The notes: a model not told the origin generated them from the letters alone. A stretch of DNA of 23,101 bases from Anaerolineales bacterium (GCA_030642885.1 DAOWMX010000005.1:1-23101); one strand, 5' to 3'; shown: positions 12,652 to 20,157, counted from the stretch's first letter. Translations and numbers: made by a program.

Positions 12652-14484
12652 TCAACCCAACTCAATATATCGATCCACCCTGCCCTCGATAACATCCATG
12701 CTGCTCTTCCAGAATGCCGGGCTGCGCAGGTCGATGTCGAATCGTGCCGCTAGATCTGCGGCGTTCCCCACGCCGGTATTACGCAGGAGACTCTCATAAT
12801 CTGGGATGAAATCCTCACCCCGCTCCTGGTAAAGGGCAAATAAACCCAAGCCGAAGAGCTGTCCAAATGCATAAGGGAAGTTATAGAACGATAGCGAGGG
12901 GCTGTAGTAATGCGGTTTCCACGCCCACATGTACGGATGTCGATATCGCTCATCAAGCCCATCGCCGTACGTTTCCGCCTGGCAGCGGAGCATGATCTCG
13001 CAGAAATCGTCCGCAGAGAGTTCGGCATCTGCGCGTCTCTCGAAGACCTCGGACTCAAAAAGGTACCGGGAGTAGATATCGACGATCACCCCTGCAGCCC
13101 CGACGAGGGAGGTCTCCAGGATTGAGAACTCTTCTTCCGAGCTTTGAGCCTGCGCTAATGCTGACTCGCTTATAAGCGTCTCATTGAAAATCGATGCAGT
13201 CTCTGCGAGGGTCATAGGAGTGATGCGCTGCAGTTCCGCTAGACCCCACTGACATTCGTTGTGAAATGCATGGCCGAGTTCGTGCGCAAGCGTAGAAAGT
13301 TGGTCCAATGAACCGTCATAATTGGCAAGGATGCGCGATTCTTCAACAAGTGGGATATCCATACAGAAGGCGCCCCCTCGTTTTCCTTTTCGAGGTTCAG
13401 CATCAATCCAATGCTGGTCAAAAGCCTTCTGAGTGAATTCTGCCATCCGCGGGCTGAAGCTGCCGAAGTTATCAACAATAAAAATTGTTGCATCCTCGAA
13501 GGTGAAGCGCCGCTCAGATCCCCCGACTGGAGCTTCCAGATCCCACCATGCAAGCGCCTCTTTTCCCAATCGTTTCGCTTTCGCTTTAAAGTAACGGCGG
13601 AAAGTTGGGAAGGATTCCTTCATCACGCCCAGCATTGCCTGCAACGTCTCACGGTCGATCCTGCCTTGATCCAACACCTCATGGAGAGCATCTTCTCTCC
13701 CACGCCGTTGGTTGAGCGTGATCACCGTGCCTTTTACACCATTCATACAGGCTGCCAGAGGCTCGCGCATGCTCTGCCATGCTTTGATCTCGGCCTCGAA
13801 GGCTCTTCGCCGGGTTTGTTCATCAGGATCATAACTACGTATGTTCTGCAGCTCGGCAATCGGAATTTCCTCGATAACCCCTTCGCGCTCGAAGGGCACG
13901 CTGATCTGCGAAGTAACCGTCCCCTGCAGCTTCTGCCAGGCGCTCCCACCACTCAATGAAAGCTCCGAAGCCAGCGCTTCTTCTTCATCTGACATGAGAT
14001 ATTTGCTTTGTTCTACCGTTTCCTGGAGGAAGAAAGCGTGGTCCTGCACAACGGGGTTGGCAGCAATGAGACCACCGAGATCGACTCCCTGTTTGACCAC
14101 TTCCCCAAGCCAACCTTTAAAGAGGACTTCCTGCTTGTGTATTTGAACAGTGATCCTCTCAAGTTCTGATTCTTTACGTTTCGCCAGCGTATTGAAAGAA
14201 TCCGTTGAAATATATCCGTATAAAAACGCTCCTATCGTTCCTGCCAAAGCGAGAATATCATTCGTCATTTGAAGAACTTCTGAGACAAGCATCGCAGTCT
14301 GCTCAATCGATGATGGGATTTCCCCATCCCGGGAGATTTTTTCCTTATCGAGGAATCGATCGAGCTTCTTGATACGTGTGCTCAGATCCTTAACAGCACC
14401 ATCCAACTCGCTTGATTCGAGGCTCGGGTAGATGTTGCTCAATTCCCAGTGTGGCATGATTCCGAGATCTTTCCCTGACGGCAT
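12652..14484 (-). CDS. pepF: M3-family oligoendopeptidase (PepF-like zinc metallopeptidase)
   Basis: 610 residues, typical of the pepF/M3 group. The zinc motif LAHELGHAFHN holds H401, E402 and H405. The downstream ETASIFNETLISESAL supplies the third zinc ligand, a glutamate. The N-terminal half is the helical cap region (LSTRIKKLDRF, FLYGYISTDSFN). The C-terminus has HYYSPSLSFYNFPYAFGQLFGLGLF, with the tyrosine and histidine that line the active site in M3 enzymes. It cleaves short peptides in the cytoplasm; there is no signal peptide. AAGGAG lies 6 nt before the ATG at 14484. Dodecin is encoded upstream on the same strand (205-nt gap) and RNase PH downstream (64 nt). No frameshift or missing residue is seen. 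Confidence 0.95.
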   Translation of the reverse strand: MPSGKDLGIMPHWELSNIYPSLESSELDGAVKDLSTRIKKLDRFLDKEKISRDGEIPSSIEQTAMLVSEVLQMTNDILALAGTIGAFLYGYISTDSFNTLAKRKESELERITVQIHKQEVLFKGWLGEVVKQGVDLGGLIAANPVVQDHAFFLQETVEQSKYLMSDEEEALASELSLSGGSAWQKLQGTVTSQISVPFEREGVIEEIPIAELQNIRSYDPDEQTRRRAFEAEIKAWQSMREPLAACMNGVKGTVITLNQRRGREDALHEVLDQGRIDRETLQAMLGVMKESFPTFRRYFKAKAKRLGKEALAWWDLEAPVGGSERRFTFEDATIFIVDNFGSFSPRMAEFTQKAFDQHWIDAEPRKGKRGGAFCMDIPLVEESRILANYDGSLDQLSTLAHELGHAFHNECQWGLAELQRITPMTLAETASIFNETLISESALAQAQSSEEEFSILETSLVGAAGVIVDIYSRYLFESEVFERRADAELSADDFCEIMLRCQAETYGDGLDERYRHPYMWAWKPHYYSPSLSFYNFPYAFGQLFGLGLFALYQERGEDFIPDYESLLRNTGVGNAADLAARFDIDLRSPAFWKSSMDVIEGRVDRYIELG

Positions 14485-14555
14485 TTATTTCTCCTTATTA
14501 TTAATTCGGTGGTGCAGCCGATTCAAGATTGAGTTGCGGCCTTCACAGACCAATT

Positions 14556-14575
14556 AACCGATGAACTTATCGGTT
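14556..14575. terminator. Short hairpin between dodecin and the M3 peptidase gene
   Basis: AACCGAT (14556-14562) and ATCGGTT (14569-14575) form a 7-bp stem with a 6-nt loop. It is about 115 nt past the dodecin stop and has no T run, so calling it a terminator is weak; it may be an operator or a chance dyad. Confidence 0.25.
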
Positions 14576-14689
14576 GGTGGCACGAGAATAGATTACCTAT
14601 GCCTTATATAGGCCTTAATGATTGACTATGCGCAACTTTGCAGAAGGAGGACTACTAAGCTTCCCGCAAAATCCCTTAGATTGACGCGG

Positions 14690-14905
14690 CTAGTCTTTGT
14701 CCGAAAACTTGAAGGAGACCTTGATCTTCGCTCGGTACGTAACGACTTTGCCATTTTCAATTTGCATATCGAGATCGGTAACTTCCGCGATCCGCAAATC
14801 CCGTAAAGAGGCACCAGCTCTCTCCACTGCCGCTGCCGCTGCCTTCTCCCAGGATTCGTCGCTCGTCCCAACAAGTTCAATAACTTTATAAACGCTATCG
14901 GTCAT
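14690..14905 (-). CDS. Dodecin (flavin-binding/storage protein)
   Basis: 71 residues, the standard dodecin length. These proteins form hollow dodecamers that bind flavins, and in some lineages CoA. The pattern MTDSVYKVIELVGTSDESWEKAAAAAVERA, then a strand-turn AEVTDLDMQIENGKVVTYRAKIKVSFKF, matches the family: one helix packed on a three-stranded sheet, with the VIELVGTS loop and the YRAKIKVSFKF final strand. GGGAG lies 7 nt before the ATG at 14905. It stands upstream of the M3 peptidase but with a 205-nt gap, so it is probably its own unit. Bacterial dodecins usually bind FMN; the residue that stacks on the flavin cannot be settled without alignment. Confidence 0.93.
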   Translation of the reverse strand: MTDSVYKVIELVGTSDESWEKAAAAAVERAGASLRDLRIAEVTDLDMQIENGKVVTYRAKIKVSFKFSDKD

Positions 14906-15143
14906 GGCATTCTCCCTTCATGTTCTCACAGTTTAGAATATCCGGCGCCAAATGGCAATTCGCCTTGGAAATAGTAGTCCAACTTTCAGAGGCGATTCAT
15001 CAAATTAACGATCGTTGTTTACGCCATCAGCGCGGGTTCCGCTTGGGCGATGAGCCAGCGCATCACAGCTATCAGAGTCTGGAGGAAACGGATAAAACAG
15101 CAGGATTTTCGTCCGCTTCTCATTTCTTGAATCTACGGAACCC

Positions 15144-15653
15144 CTACCTGCCGGACGCCCTTCCTTCTTTCCAGTGCTTGATAGCCTCCCGATGCTCGGG
15201 GTAGTGCCAGAATGTATTCGCAGCTACCATCTCCCAAAGCGGTGAGCTCGAACGCCAGGCGAGTGAATCCGCTCGCATAAGCAAATTTTCCGGAATCGCT
15301 TCGACTGCCAGCACAACCTCATCTGCGATATGATCGAAATCAGCCAGTACTTCCTTCAGTTCTCGCTCGCGGTTCTCTTCGAAGGTTTGCTCATTCCAGC
15401 GGTCGAGATCATCCCATGTCATCCCCGGGGGAAGCTGCTGTGGCACGTCCCCTCTTTCTACGACATCCAACCACTCGACCAACCGCTTTTCCCAGACGAC
15501 GATGTGGGCAACATGATCTTTTACAGACCAGCCATTCTCCTCTATTGGAAACAACATCTCGTTTTCAGAGATATTTCCTAAAAGAGCCGTGAGCTTATTA
15601 CGCTCATCGCGAATCCTTTGGATCAGGCCTTGCTTGTCTTCAGGTGCGTCCAT
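15144..15653 (-). CDS. DinB-like / ClbS-DfsB family four-helix protein
   Basis: 169 residues of the DinB-like four-helix-bundle superfamily. The signature is GWSVKDHVAHIVVWEKRLVEWL at residues 41-62 (H47, H50), followed late by NTFWHYPEHREAIKHW at 147-161 (H150, H154). Histidines in these positions commonly bind a divalent metal. The WSVKDHVAHI...WE style is closest to the ClbS/DfsB group, named for a colibactin self-protection protein, but many members are thiol-dependent transferases or uncharacterised. The substrate is unknown. GAGGG 6-8 nt before the ATG can act as ribosome site. Its stop lies 238 nt from the dodecin start on the same strand; that gap holds nothing I recognise. Confidence 0.8.
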   Translation of the reverse strand: MDAPEDKQGLIQRIRDERNKLTALLGNISENEMLFPIEENGWSVKDHVAHIVVWEKRLVEWLDVVERGDVPQQLPPGMTWDDLDRWNEQTFEENRERELKEVLADFDHIADEVVLAVEAIPENLLMRADSLAWRSSSPLWEMVAANTFWHYPEHREAIKHWKEGRASGR

Positions 15654-15746
15654 TCCTAACCCTCATTAGGAGTCTTGCAAGATGACGATTCGATGACTGC
15701 GAGCTCAGTGAGCCTGCCCGAAGTTATTTTATGGGCTTCGATGAGT

Positions 15747-16133
15747 TCAGCGGATACCGGTGTCAATGGCGATATCTAAATACGCAACTTCATTAGGTCG
15801 GATTTCAACCTGCATCGGTAAGCCTTTTGCAAAGTCAATTCCCGAATGGTTGATATCGACGACATAAGTCCCCGCTGGTAATGCGATCTCATAATAACCG
15901 GCAGCGTCAATCGAGGCACGTGCAATTTCCTTGCGCCCCCTTTGATCGAAGATCACTATCTCCCTGGCGGCGTACATCTCAGGGTTCGGCGTTGGTTCCG
16001 GCGCACCCTCTCGAATCGCCGGCTGAAGGGGACCGATTGAAACATGGCCCTTTAATAGTCCCTCAGGAGCTGGCGCGACCTGGCATGCGAAAAGTAGGAC
16101 TAAAAGCGAGATGAAAAAGGTTCGTTTAAACAT
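15747..16133 (-). CDS. Small lipoprotein with transthyretin/carboxypeptidase-regulatory-like domain
   Basis: 128 residues from the ATG at 16133. MFKRTFFISLLVLLFAC is a lipoprotein signal with lipobox LLFAC (C17), so the protein should be anchored at the outer face of the cytoplasmic membrane. After a Pro-rich stretch, REIVIFDQRGRKEIARASIDAAGYYEIALPAGTYVVDINHSGID is a beta-sandwich of the carboxypeptidase-regulatory-like type, recognised by the GYYEIALPAGTYVV core. Such domains usually mediate adhesion or stability and are not enzymatic. GAGAGG lies 7 nt before this ATG, and a longer frame beginning at 16166 would bury the signal peptide, so I reject it. The DinB-like gene follows 93 nt downstream on the same strand. 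Confidence 0.78.
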   Translation of the reverse strand: MFKRTFFISLLVLLFACQVAPAPEGLLKGHVSIGPLQPAIREGAPEPTPNPEMYAAREIVIFDQRGRKEIARASIDAAGYYEIALPAGTYVVDINHSGIDFAKGLPMQVEIRPNEVAYLDIAIDTGIR

Positions 16134-16259
16134 AGGGTCGCCTCTCCCCTCGTTTATCCGATGCATCTGATGAAGGGCGCTTCTCTTTTCTAAGATCTTG
16201 AAGTTAATCTGTCAAATAACCAAGTCTGAGTCGTGCTTGATTGTCTAAAGCATTCCTGC

Positions 16260-17150
16260 TCACATTCCGCTATCCATGACCCCGCAGTCATCATCGCCGA
16301 ATTCTATCTCGATTGTGGAATGGGCGAAGGCAAGTTCACGCACAAGTTCAAGTATTTCCTTACGGAGGCAAAGAACTTGTTCTTTCGAGACATCCTCGTC
16401 CACAACGATATGTGACGTGAGAACATGATGTTCGCCATCTAGAGACCAAACATGGGTGTGGTGAGTCGAGCAGACATGCTCCATCTCGTTTAATCGCTCA
16501 TCGATTGCGGCTACGTCTACATTATCCGGTACAGCCTGAAGGAACAACGCCAGAGTCTCTTTCATGTTTTTCAAGACATTGTAGAGGATATAGATGGTGA
16601 TGAGGATGGATAAAAGCGGGTCGAGAATATATAAGTCCGTAAATAATAGAACGATACTTACAACGAGAACCGCAACCCAGCCCAGGACATCCTCGATCAG
16701 ATGCCAGGCGATGGCGCGGGCGTTGAGCGATTTCTCCCCTCTCAGTCGAAGCGCCGCAAGCCCATTGACGGCGACTCCCAAGATTGCGAAAAGGATCATC
16801 CCCTGCGCGTTGGTTTGCTGAGGCGCCCACAAACGAGGGATTGCTTCAGTAAGGATGAAGATCGACCCGACAATCATTACAACTGTGCTGATAACAGCTC
16901 CAAGCAATGAGAAACGCCTGTAGCCATAAGAGAATTGCGGATCTCCATCACGCTGCGCAACGCGATCCAAATACCATGCTAGCCCGAGAGAGAGACTGTC
17001 TCCGAAATCATGAACTGCATCCGAAAGGATGGCGACACTGTTCGTCATTAACCCGCCAGCTACCTCAAGCAATGTAAATGCAAAGTTAAGGAAAAAAGCA
17101 GTTCGCAGATTCGCTTCAGTCCCTCTGTGGTGTACGTGATTATGAGTCAT
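16260..17150 (-). CDS. Cation diffusion facilitator (CzcD/ZitB-like metal exporter)
   Basis: 296 residues, typical for a CDF protein, which exchanges cytoplasmic Zn2+ (or Co, Cd) for protons. The N-terminus MTHNHVHHRGTEANLR is His-rich, as in CzcD. Six membrane helices are evident. The transport site is LSDAVHDFGDSLSLGLAW (D44, H47, D48, D51) in helix 2 and AWHLIEDVLGW (H150, D154) in helix 5; an H-and-D set of this kind favours zinc or cadmium over manganese. The C-terminal cytoplasmic domain (VPDNVDVAAIDERLNEMEHVCSTHHTHVWSLDGEHHVLTSHIVV) is the regulatory ferredoxin-like fold. The frame extends to an ATG at 17186, but TAGAAT lies 7 nt before the ATG at 17150, so I chose the shorter form. 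No metal-responsive regulator gene is adjacent. Confidence 0.92.
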   Translation of the reverse strand: MTHNHVHHRGTEANLRTAFFLNFAFTLLEVAGGLMTNSVAILSDAVHDFGDSLSLGLAWYLDRVAQRDGDPQFSYGYRRFSLLGAVISTVVMIVGSIFILTEAIPRLWAPQQTNAQGMILFAILGVAVNGLAALRLRGEKSLNARAIAWHLIEDVLGWVAVLVVSIVLLFTDLYILDPLLSILITIYILYNVLKNMKETLALFLQAVPDNVDVAAIDERLNEMEHVCSTHHTHVWSLDGEHHVLTSHIVVDEDVSKEQVLCLRKEILELVRELAFAHSTIEIEFGDDDCGVMDSGM

Positions 17151-17157
17151 TTTTCCG

Positions 17158-17163
17158 ATTCTA
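17158..17163 (-). promoter_or_regulatory. -10 box (TAGAAT) adjacent to the CDF start codon
   Basis: Minus-strand TAGAAT separated by 7 nt (CGGAAAA) from the ATG at 17150. The only purine stretch is in the gap itself, so the start could be leaderless or use a very short leader. No good -35 is seen. Confidence 0.4.
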
Positions 17164-17311
17164 ACGTAGATATGCAAGATTATCATTCAATGCGAGCAAG
17201 GCACGGATATCTTGCAGCACGCTCAAGGTGAGGTCCTATTTGCTCTGGAAGCCTGTCAGTATCCAAATTAACAATGGCTATGCGCAATTCTTTCTTCTGT
17301 AGGAAGGATTT

Positions 17312-17331
17312 ATTATAACGGCGAGTTATAA
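17312..17331 (-). promoter_or_regulatory. AT-rich dyad overlapping a TATAAT, upstream of the CDF gene
   Basis: TTATAAC (17313-17319) and GTTATAA (17325-17331) form a perfect 7-bp dyad with a 5-nt centre (GGCGA). The minus-strand TATAAT at 17312-17317 overlaps one arm. It lies 160 nt upstream of the CDF start and 16 nt downstream of the 54-residue gene. It could be an operator-promoter for the exporter or the end of the upstream transcript. Confidence 0.35.
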
Positions 17332-17346
17332 ATCTGCTTTAAATGA

Positions 17347-17511
17347 TCACGTTTCGTGTTGAGCTAGATACTCCTGATACTGTTTCCAACCAGGGCACCA
17401 GGTAGTATGCCAGCGCCAGATCTTGCTCACCAGAGAATTGGGGTTTTTCTCCGACTTATCCCTCAATGGGCACTGCGCGCAATTTGGAATTTCCTTTGCA
17501 TTCTCCGTCAT
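17347..17511 (-). CDS. 54-residue cysteine-containing small protein
   Basis: From the ATG at 17511 the product is 54 residues. It has CAQCPLRDKSEKNP near residues 12-25 (a CxxC followed by basic residues) and RWHTTWCPGWKQY near 37-49 with a third cysteine and several tryptophans. Three cysteines plus histidines could bind a metal, possibly zinc or iron; this is inferred from the pattern only. I do not recognise a named family, but the arrangement is too specific to be noise. GAGG lies 10 nt upstream. A longer version from 17607 would overlap the end of the upstream membrane-protein gene and add an unrelated basic leader. It sits 62 nt after the 4-TM protein on the same strand, so the two may be co-transcribed. 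Confidence 0.7.
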   Translation of the reverse strand: MTENAKEIPNCAQCPLRDKSEKNPNSLVSKIWRWHTTWCPGWKQYQEYLAQHET

Positions 17512-17573
17512 AATTGTTTGTCCTCTGTCAACCGATGAAGTGAGTTTTCGAGTCAACAATAAGTAAATCCGCT

Positions 17574-18017
17574 TTAATCCCCATGCCCTTTTGTAAAAGC
17601 TTTCCACGTCATCACGATTGGCAACATGCCCATGATGAAGAGCGTCGTATTCAATGCTGCATTAAACGCGACGTTAAAATAGAGCGTGATGCTCATATCC
17701 ACGACATACCATAACAGCAATCCCACAACCATGGCATCACGCGCCCAGCGCTCCTGCCGGTAAAACGGGTAGCGGACGATGAAAACCATGAACACGCCCC
17801 AGCCGGCGACGGTCGCACCTAAAACGCCATAGATCCACTGCATGAAGAGGGCGCTTGCGTGTGGGACTGGACCATCTCCCCAGAATACCGGATTGACGCG
17901 GTCGTTCATCAAATCGAAGATAGGGGTCGTATTCAATAGCGCCATCGCCAATCCGAACAAGACGATGATCCAACTCACGACAAGCAGCCAACGCTGCCAG
18001 AAGTCAAAATATTTCAT
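17574..18017 (-). CDS. Four-TM integral membrane protein, unknown function
   Basis: 147 residues from the ATG at 18017, which has AAAGGGG 8 nt upstream. Membrane helices are near 8-28 (RWLLVVSWIIVLFGLAMALL), 60-82 (YGVLGATVAGWGVFMVFIV), 93-112 (AMVVGLLLWYVVDMSITLYF) and 118-138 (LNTTLFIMGMLPIVMTW). Between helices 1 and 2 a short outer loop holds NDRVNPVFWGDGPVP. I recognise no enzyme motif. The frame extends to 18071, but the added residues contain the ribosome site, so the shorter start is preferred. It lies between the DUF3052 fusion upstream (90-nt gap) and the small Cys protein downstream (62 nt), all on the minus strand. Confidence 0.8.
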   Translation of the reverse strand: MKYFDFWQRWLLVVSWIIVLFGLAMALLNTTPIFDLMNDRVNPVFWGDGPVPHASALFMQWIYGVLGATVAGWGVFMVFIVRYPFYRQERWARDAMVVGLLLWYVVDMSITLYFNVAFNAALNTTLFIMGMLPIVMTWKAFTKGHGD

Positions 18018-18107
18018 TATAAAATCCCCTTTCGTCCAACCTGGAAAGCAAGAGACAATTTGTATCCCCATTGCACGGGAAAGAATGGTTCAATCTAACG
18101 ACTTTCA

Positions 18108-18893
18108 TTATTGCTTTGTAGTCTTCCTCTTGCTGAAACGCAAGCCAGACCAGGTTTTATCAATAACGCTGATCTTGAAATCCACTAGACCGGAGGCAAG
18201 GCCAATCTTCCGCACGATATTTTGGGTGAGATCGCTTTCCACGCCAGAGGACTTCTTCGGCCAGATGATCCACAACCCCGCCGAATCACCAAAATCAACC
18301 ATCTTACGCATTCCTTTCTCGAGTTCCGCATGAGAACGAACAAACCAAAGCGTTAGATCGCCAATGGACTGTAAACCAGACTTTAAGACCGCTCCCTCCG
18401 GCAGTTCACCCAGGGTCTCTTGGATTCCATTTGGGGCATTAACCAGAGCAACAACATCGTTTTCTTTGATGCCAAGCTTCTTTGGCAGCGGTGTCCCGGA
18501 GTAACCGGCCATAACCGAAGCAGGGACAACCGGATCGGTTGGAGGGGATTCGATCGCCTCTCGGAGCGGGTCATCCATCTGATCCCACTGTGTGTAACAA
18601 GCATCGGGCAGCAATTCCTTGATGCCTTTGACCTTTTCTAATTCCCCTCCGATAAAAACCAACGGCACATTTCTGGTCGCTTTATGTATGCGAATTCCCA
18701 TCGCGAAATCCCTTCCCTGCGATGGTAAACGATCAAGATCGATCACAAATACCGCAGGGGGATCCTGCCGCATTTGACGCAAACTATCCTGATCAAGAAG
18801 CGAGAACTCCACCCTGTATCCCGCCTTCTTTAAGAATCCTACTTTCTCCTCGGCCTCGGATTCCTTCCAATGGATCAATCGAACGCGGTGCAT
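18108..18893 (-). CDS. Pseudo-receiver fused to a DUF3052 domain
   Basis: 261 residues. Residues 1-115 look like a response-regulator receiver fold: VFVIDLDRLPSQGRDFA carries a possible phospho-acceptor D52, and VPLVFIGG is the strand-4 position. The acidic pair expected after strand 1 is missing (LIHWKESEAEE), and the Lys at strand 5 is not evident (CYTQWDQM), so phosphorylation is doubtful. Residues 126-255 match DUF3052: MAGYSGTPLPKKLGIKENDVV (128-148), DLTLWFVRS, LWIIWPKKSSGVESDLTQ (207-224) and VIDKTWSGLRFSKRK (243-257). DUF3052 proteins are usually stand-alone and of unknown function. GGGAG lies 6 nt before the ATG. Upstream, 247 nt to the next gene hold nothing I recognise. Confidence 0.85.
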   Translation of the reverse strand: MHRVRLIHWKESEAEEKVGFLKKAGYRVEFSLLDQDSLRQMRQDPPAVFVIDLDRLPSQGRDFAMGIRIHKATRNVPLVFIGGELEKVKGIKELLPDACYTQWDQMDDPLREAIESPPTDPVVPASVMAGYSGTPLPKKLGIKENDVVALVNAPNGIQETLGELPEGAVLKSGLQSIGDLTLWFVRSHAELEKGMRKMVDFGDSAGLWIIWPKKSSGVESDLTQNIVRKIGLASGLVDFKISVIDKTWSGLRFSKRKTTKQ

Positions 18894-19140
18894 ACATAAC
18901 TCCCGATGAGAGCCGCGGCGTAAGCTTCTACCATGGCATTAAACCAGCACGATTCTTGAACGATGATGAGGAGCCTGGATAGATTTTTTCTTCACGCGAC
19001 TATCGGCTTATGCTACTTCGTAATGCAAATCTACGCGGGATGAGTACGCCATAGCGATTTAAGTTCAATAATACATCAAGCCTTGCACAAACTCGCCAGA
19101 TTCTCGGGTCCGATTCGTTGAGTAGTGAGGCAGACAACCA

Positions 19141-19902
19141 TCAATCCGAATCACACTTGAATGCCTTAAACACGAAGGAATATCCCTCAGCGTAAAGGGG
19201 AGACTTGGTTAGCACATCTATCCTTGAAAAACCAGCATTCTTTAGAATACTCAAGAATTCGTCCTTCCAGTACCAACGGATAGACAGATCGTCGGTGATG
19301 CAGTCTGTTAGCCGCTCCTGATCATAGAACTCATATCGGTATGTGCCGCGCTTAACTTGCGTTGGAATATCAATCTCAAATCGTTCAAGAACGATACTGC
19401 GCTTACCGTCTGGACGAACTACATCCCTGGTGACATGATAGTCGTTACGCTTCTGTGCGACGATACTATCCCAAGGAACAAAAATGTCCGCGAGTAAGAA
19501 ACCATCATCTGAGAGATGGTCAAGGACACACCCCAGAGAATTCAAAGCATTTTCAGATGAAGTGAGTAGTTGGAAGGATCCGCTAGCTACAAAGATGGCA
19601 TCGTATTTCGTTGGAAGAGAAAAGTTCTCCATTAATTGATTATGGTATTCGATTCCCTTGCTATTGAGCTTGGTGACCTTTCTCTTTAAGACATCAAGCA
19701 TATCTTGCGAGGAATCTAATCCATGAATCGTGACACCGGATTCTGCAATAGGCATGAGCAATCTGCCTGTGCCACAAGCCAGTTCGAGAACCTGTCCGTC
19801 AAAGTCACTGAAAAACTCTGAGTAGTAGTCTATATCACGCGTAAGTTCTTTTAGCCAATCGTCATACCACTCAGCTATTAACTTCGTGTAATGCTGACCC
19901 AC
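19141..19902 (-). CDS. Class I SAM-dependent methyltransferase
   Basis: 253 residues starting at a GTG. The SAM motif LELACGTGRLLMPIAESG lies at about 39-56, followed by GLDSSQDMLDVLKRK (acidic strand-2 residue), YDAIFVASGSFQLL and LGCVLDHLSDDGFLLADIF (motifs II and III). The C-terminal part has YRYEFYDQERLTDCITDDLSIRWYWKDEFLSILKNAGF, the usual methyltransferase tail. An in-frame ATG at 19935 would add 11 residues, but AAAGGAG lies exactly 7 nt before the GTG at 19902, inside that longer version, so GTG is the better start. Substrate unknown; the overall shape resembles small-molecule methyltransferases. It is probably a single-gene unit, with a hairpin-rich spacer upstream and 247 nt of quiet sequence downstream. 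Confidence 0.85.
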   Translation of the reverse strand: MGQHYTKLIAEWYDDWLKELTRDIDYYSEFFSDFDGQVLELACGTGRLLMPIAESGVTIHGLDSSQDMLDVLKRKVTKLNSKGIEYHNQLMENFSLPTKYDAIFVASGSFQLLTSSENALNSLGCVLDHLSDDGFLLADIFVPWDSIVAQKRNDYHVTRDVVRPDGKRSIVLERFEIDIPTQVKRGTYRYEFYDQERLTDCITDDLSIRWYWKDEFLSILKNAGFSRIDVLTKSPLYAEGYSFVFKAFKCDSD

Positions 19903-19909
19903 CTTTCTA

Positions 19910-19916
19910 CTCCTTT
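19910..19916 (-). promoter_or_regulatory. Shine-Dalgarno AAAGGAG selecting a GTG start
   Basis: Minus-strand AAAGGAG, 7 nt before the GTG at 19902, and inside the reading frame that would begin at the ATG at 19935. It is the reason for choosing the shorter protein. Confidence 0.7.
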
Positions 19917-20048
19917 CAAAGTTACATTCGGACATTCTGCATAGATTCTGTTGCTCGCCCGACGATAGAATACATTAAAAACGGTAAGTCTATTTGGTCT
20001 TCCTCCACATTTCGGGGGTATTCAAGCAGGCTTTCGTTGCCCTCCTCC

Positions 20049-20070
20049 GCCCGGAGCTGCACCTCCGGGC
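20049..20070. repeat. Perfect hairpin, 8-bp stem
   Basis: GCCCGGAG (20049-20056) and CTCCGGGC (20063-20070) with loop CTGCAC. First of three hairpins within about 90 nt. Confidence 0.75.
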
Positions 20071-20083
20071 TCAGTTCTTATCT

Positions 20084-20116
20084 AACCTCCCGCAGGTTTT
20101 GAACCTGCGGGAGGTT
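20084..20116. repeat. Perfect hairpin, 15-bp stem
   Basis: AACCTCCCGCAGGTT (20084-20098) pairs fully with AACCTGCGGGAGGTT (20102-20116) around the loop TTG. This is the strongest inverted repeat in the window. There is no T run on either side and it is 200 nt from the nearest stop codon, so a terminator is unlikely; it looks like a dispersed palindromic element. Confidence 0.85.
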
Positions 20117-20121
20117 TAACA

Positions 20122-20157
20122 CGTGCTACTCGCAGCACGGGCTACGCCTGCGACCGG
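20122..20157 (-). repeat. Hairpin plus inverted copy of the 9097-9120 segment
   Basis: CGTGCT (20122-20127) pairs with AGCACG (20134-20139). Read on the minus strand, 20134-20157 starts CCGGTCGCAGGCG, identical for 13 bases to 9097-9109, and matches 21 of 24 positions over the whole segment. Confidence 0.75.

Noticed and set aside
13411..13959. 182-codon open frame on the plus strand
   Set aside because: Antisense to the M3 peptidase coding region; composition follows the reverse frame and no motif is seen.
14920..15204. 94-codon plus-strand open frame between dodecin and the DinB-like gene
   Set aside because: It overlaps the DinB-like gene antisense, has no Shine-Dalgarno and no family resemblance.
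15703..15713. Short palindrome GCTCAGTGAGC between the TTR-like lipoprotein and DinB-like genes
   Set aside because: Too short, with no T run; not distinguishable from chance or a repeat remnant.
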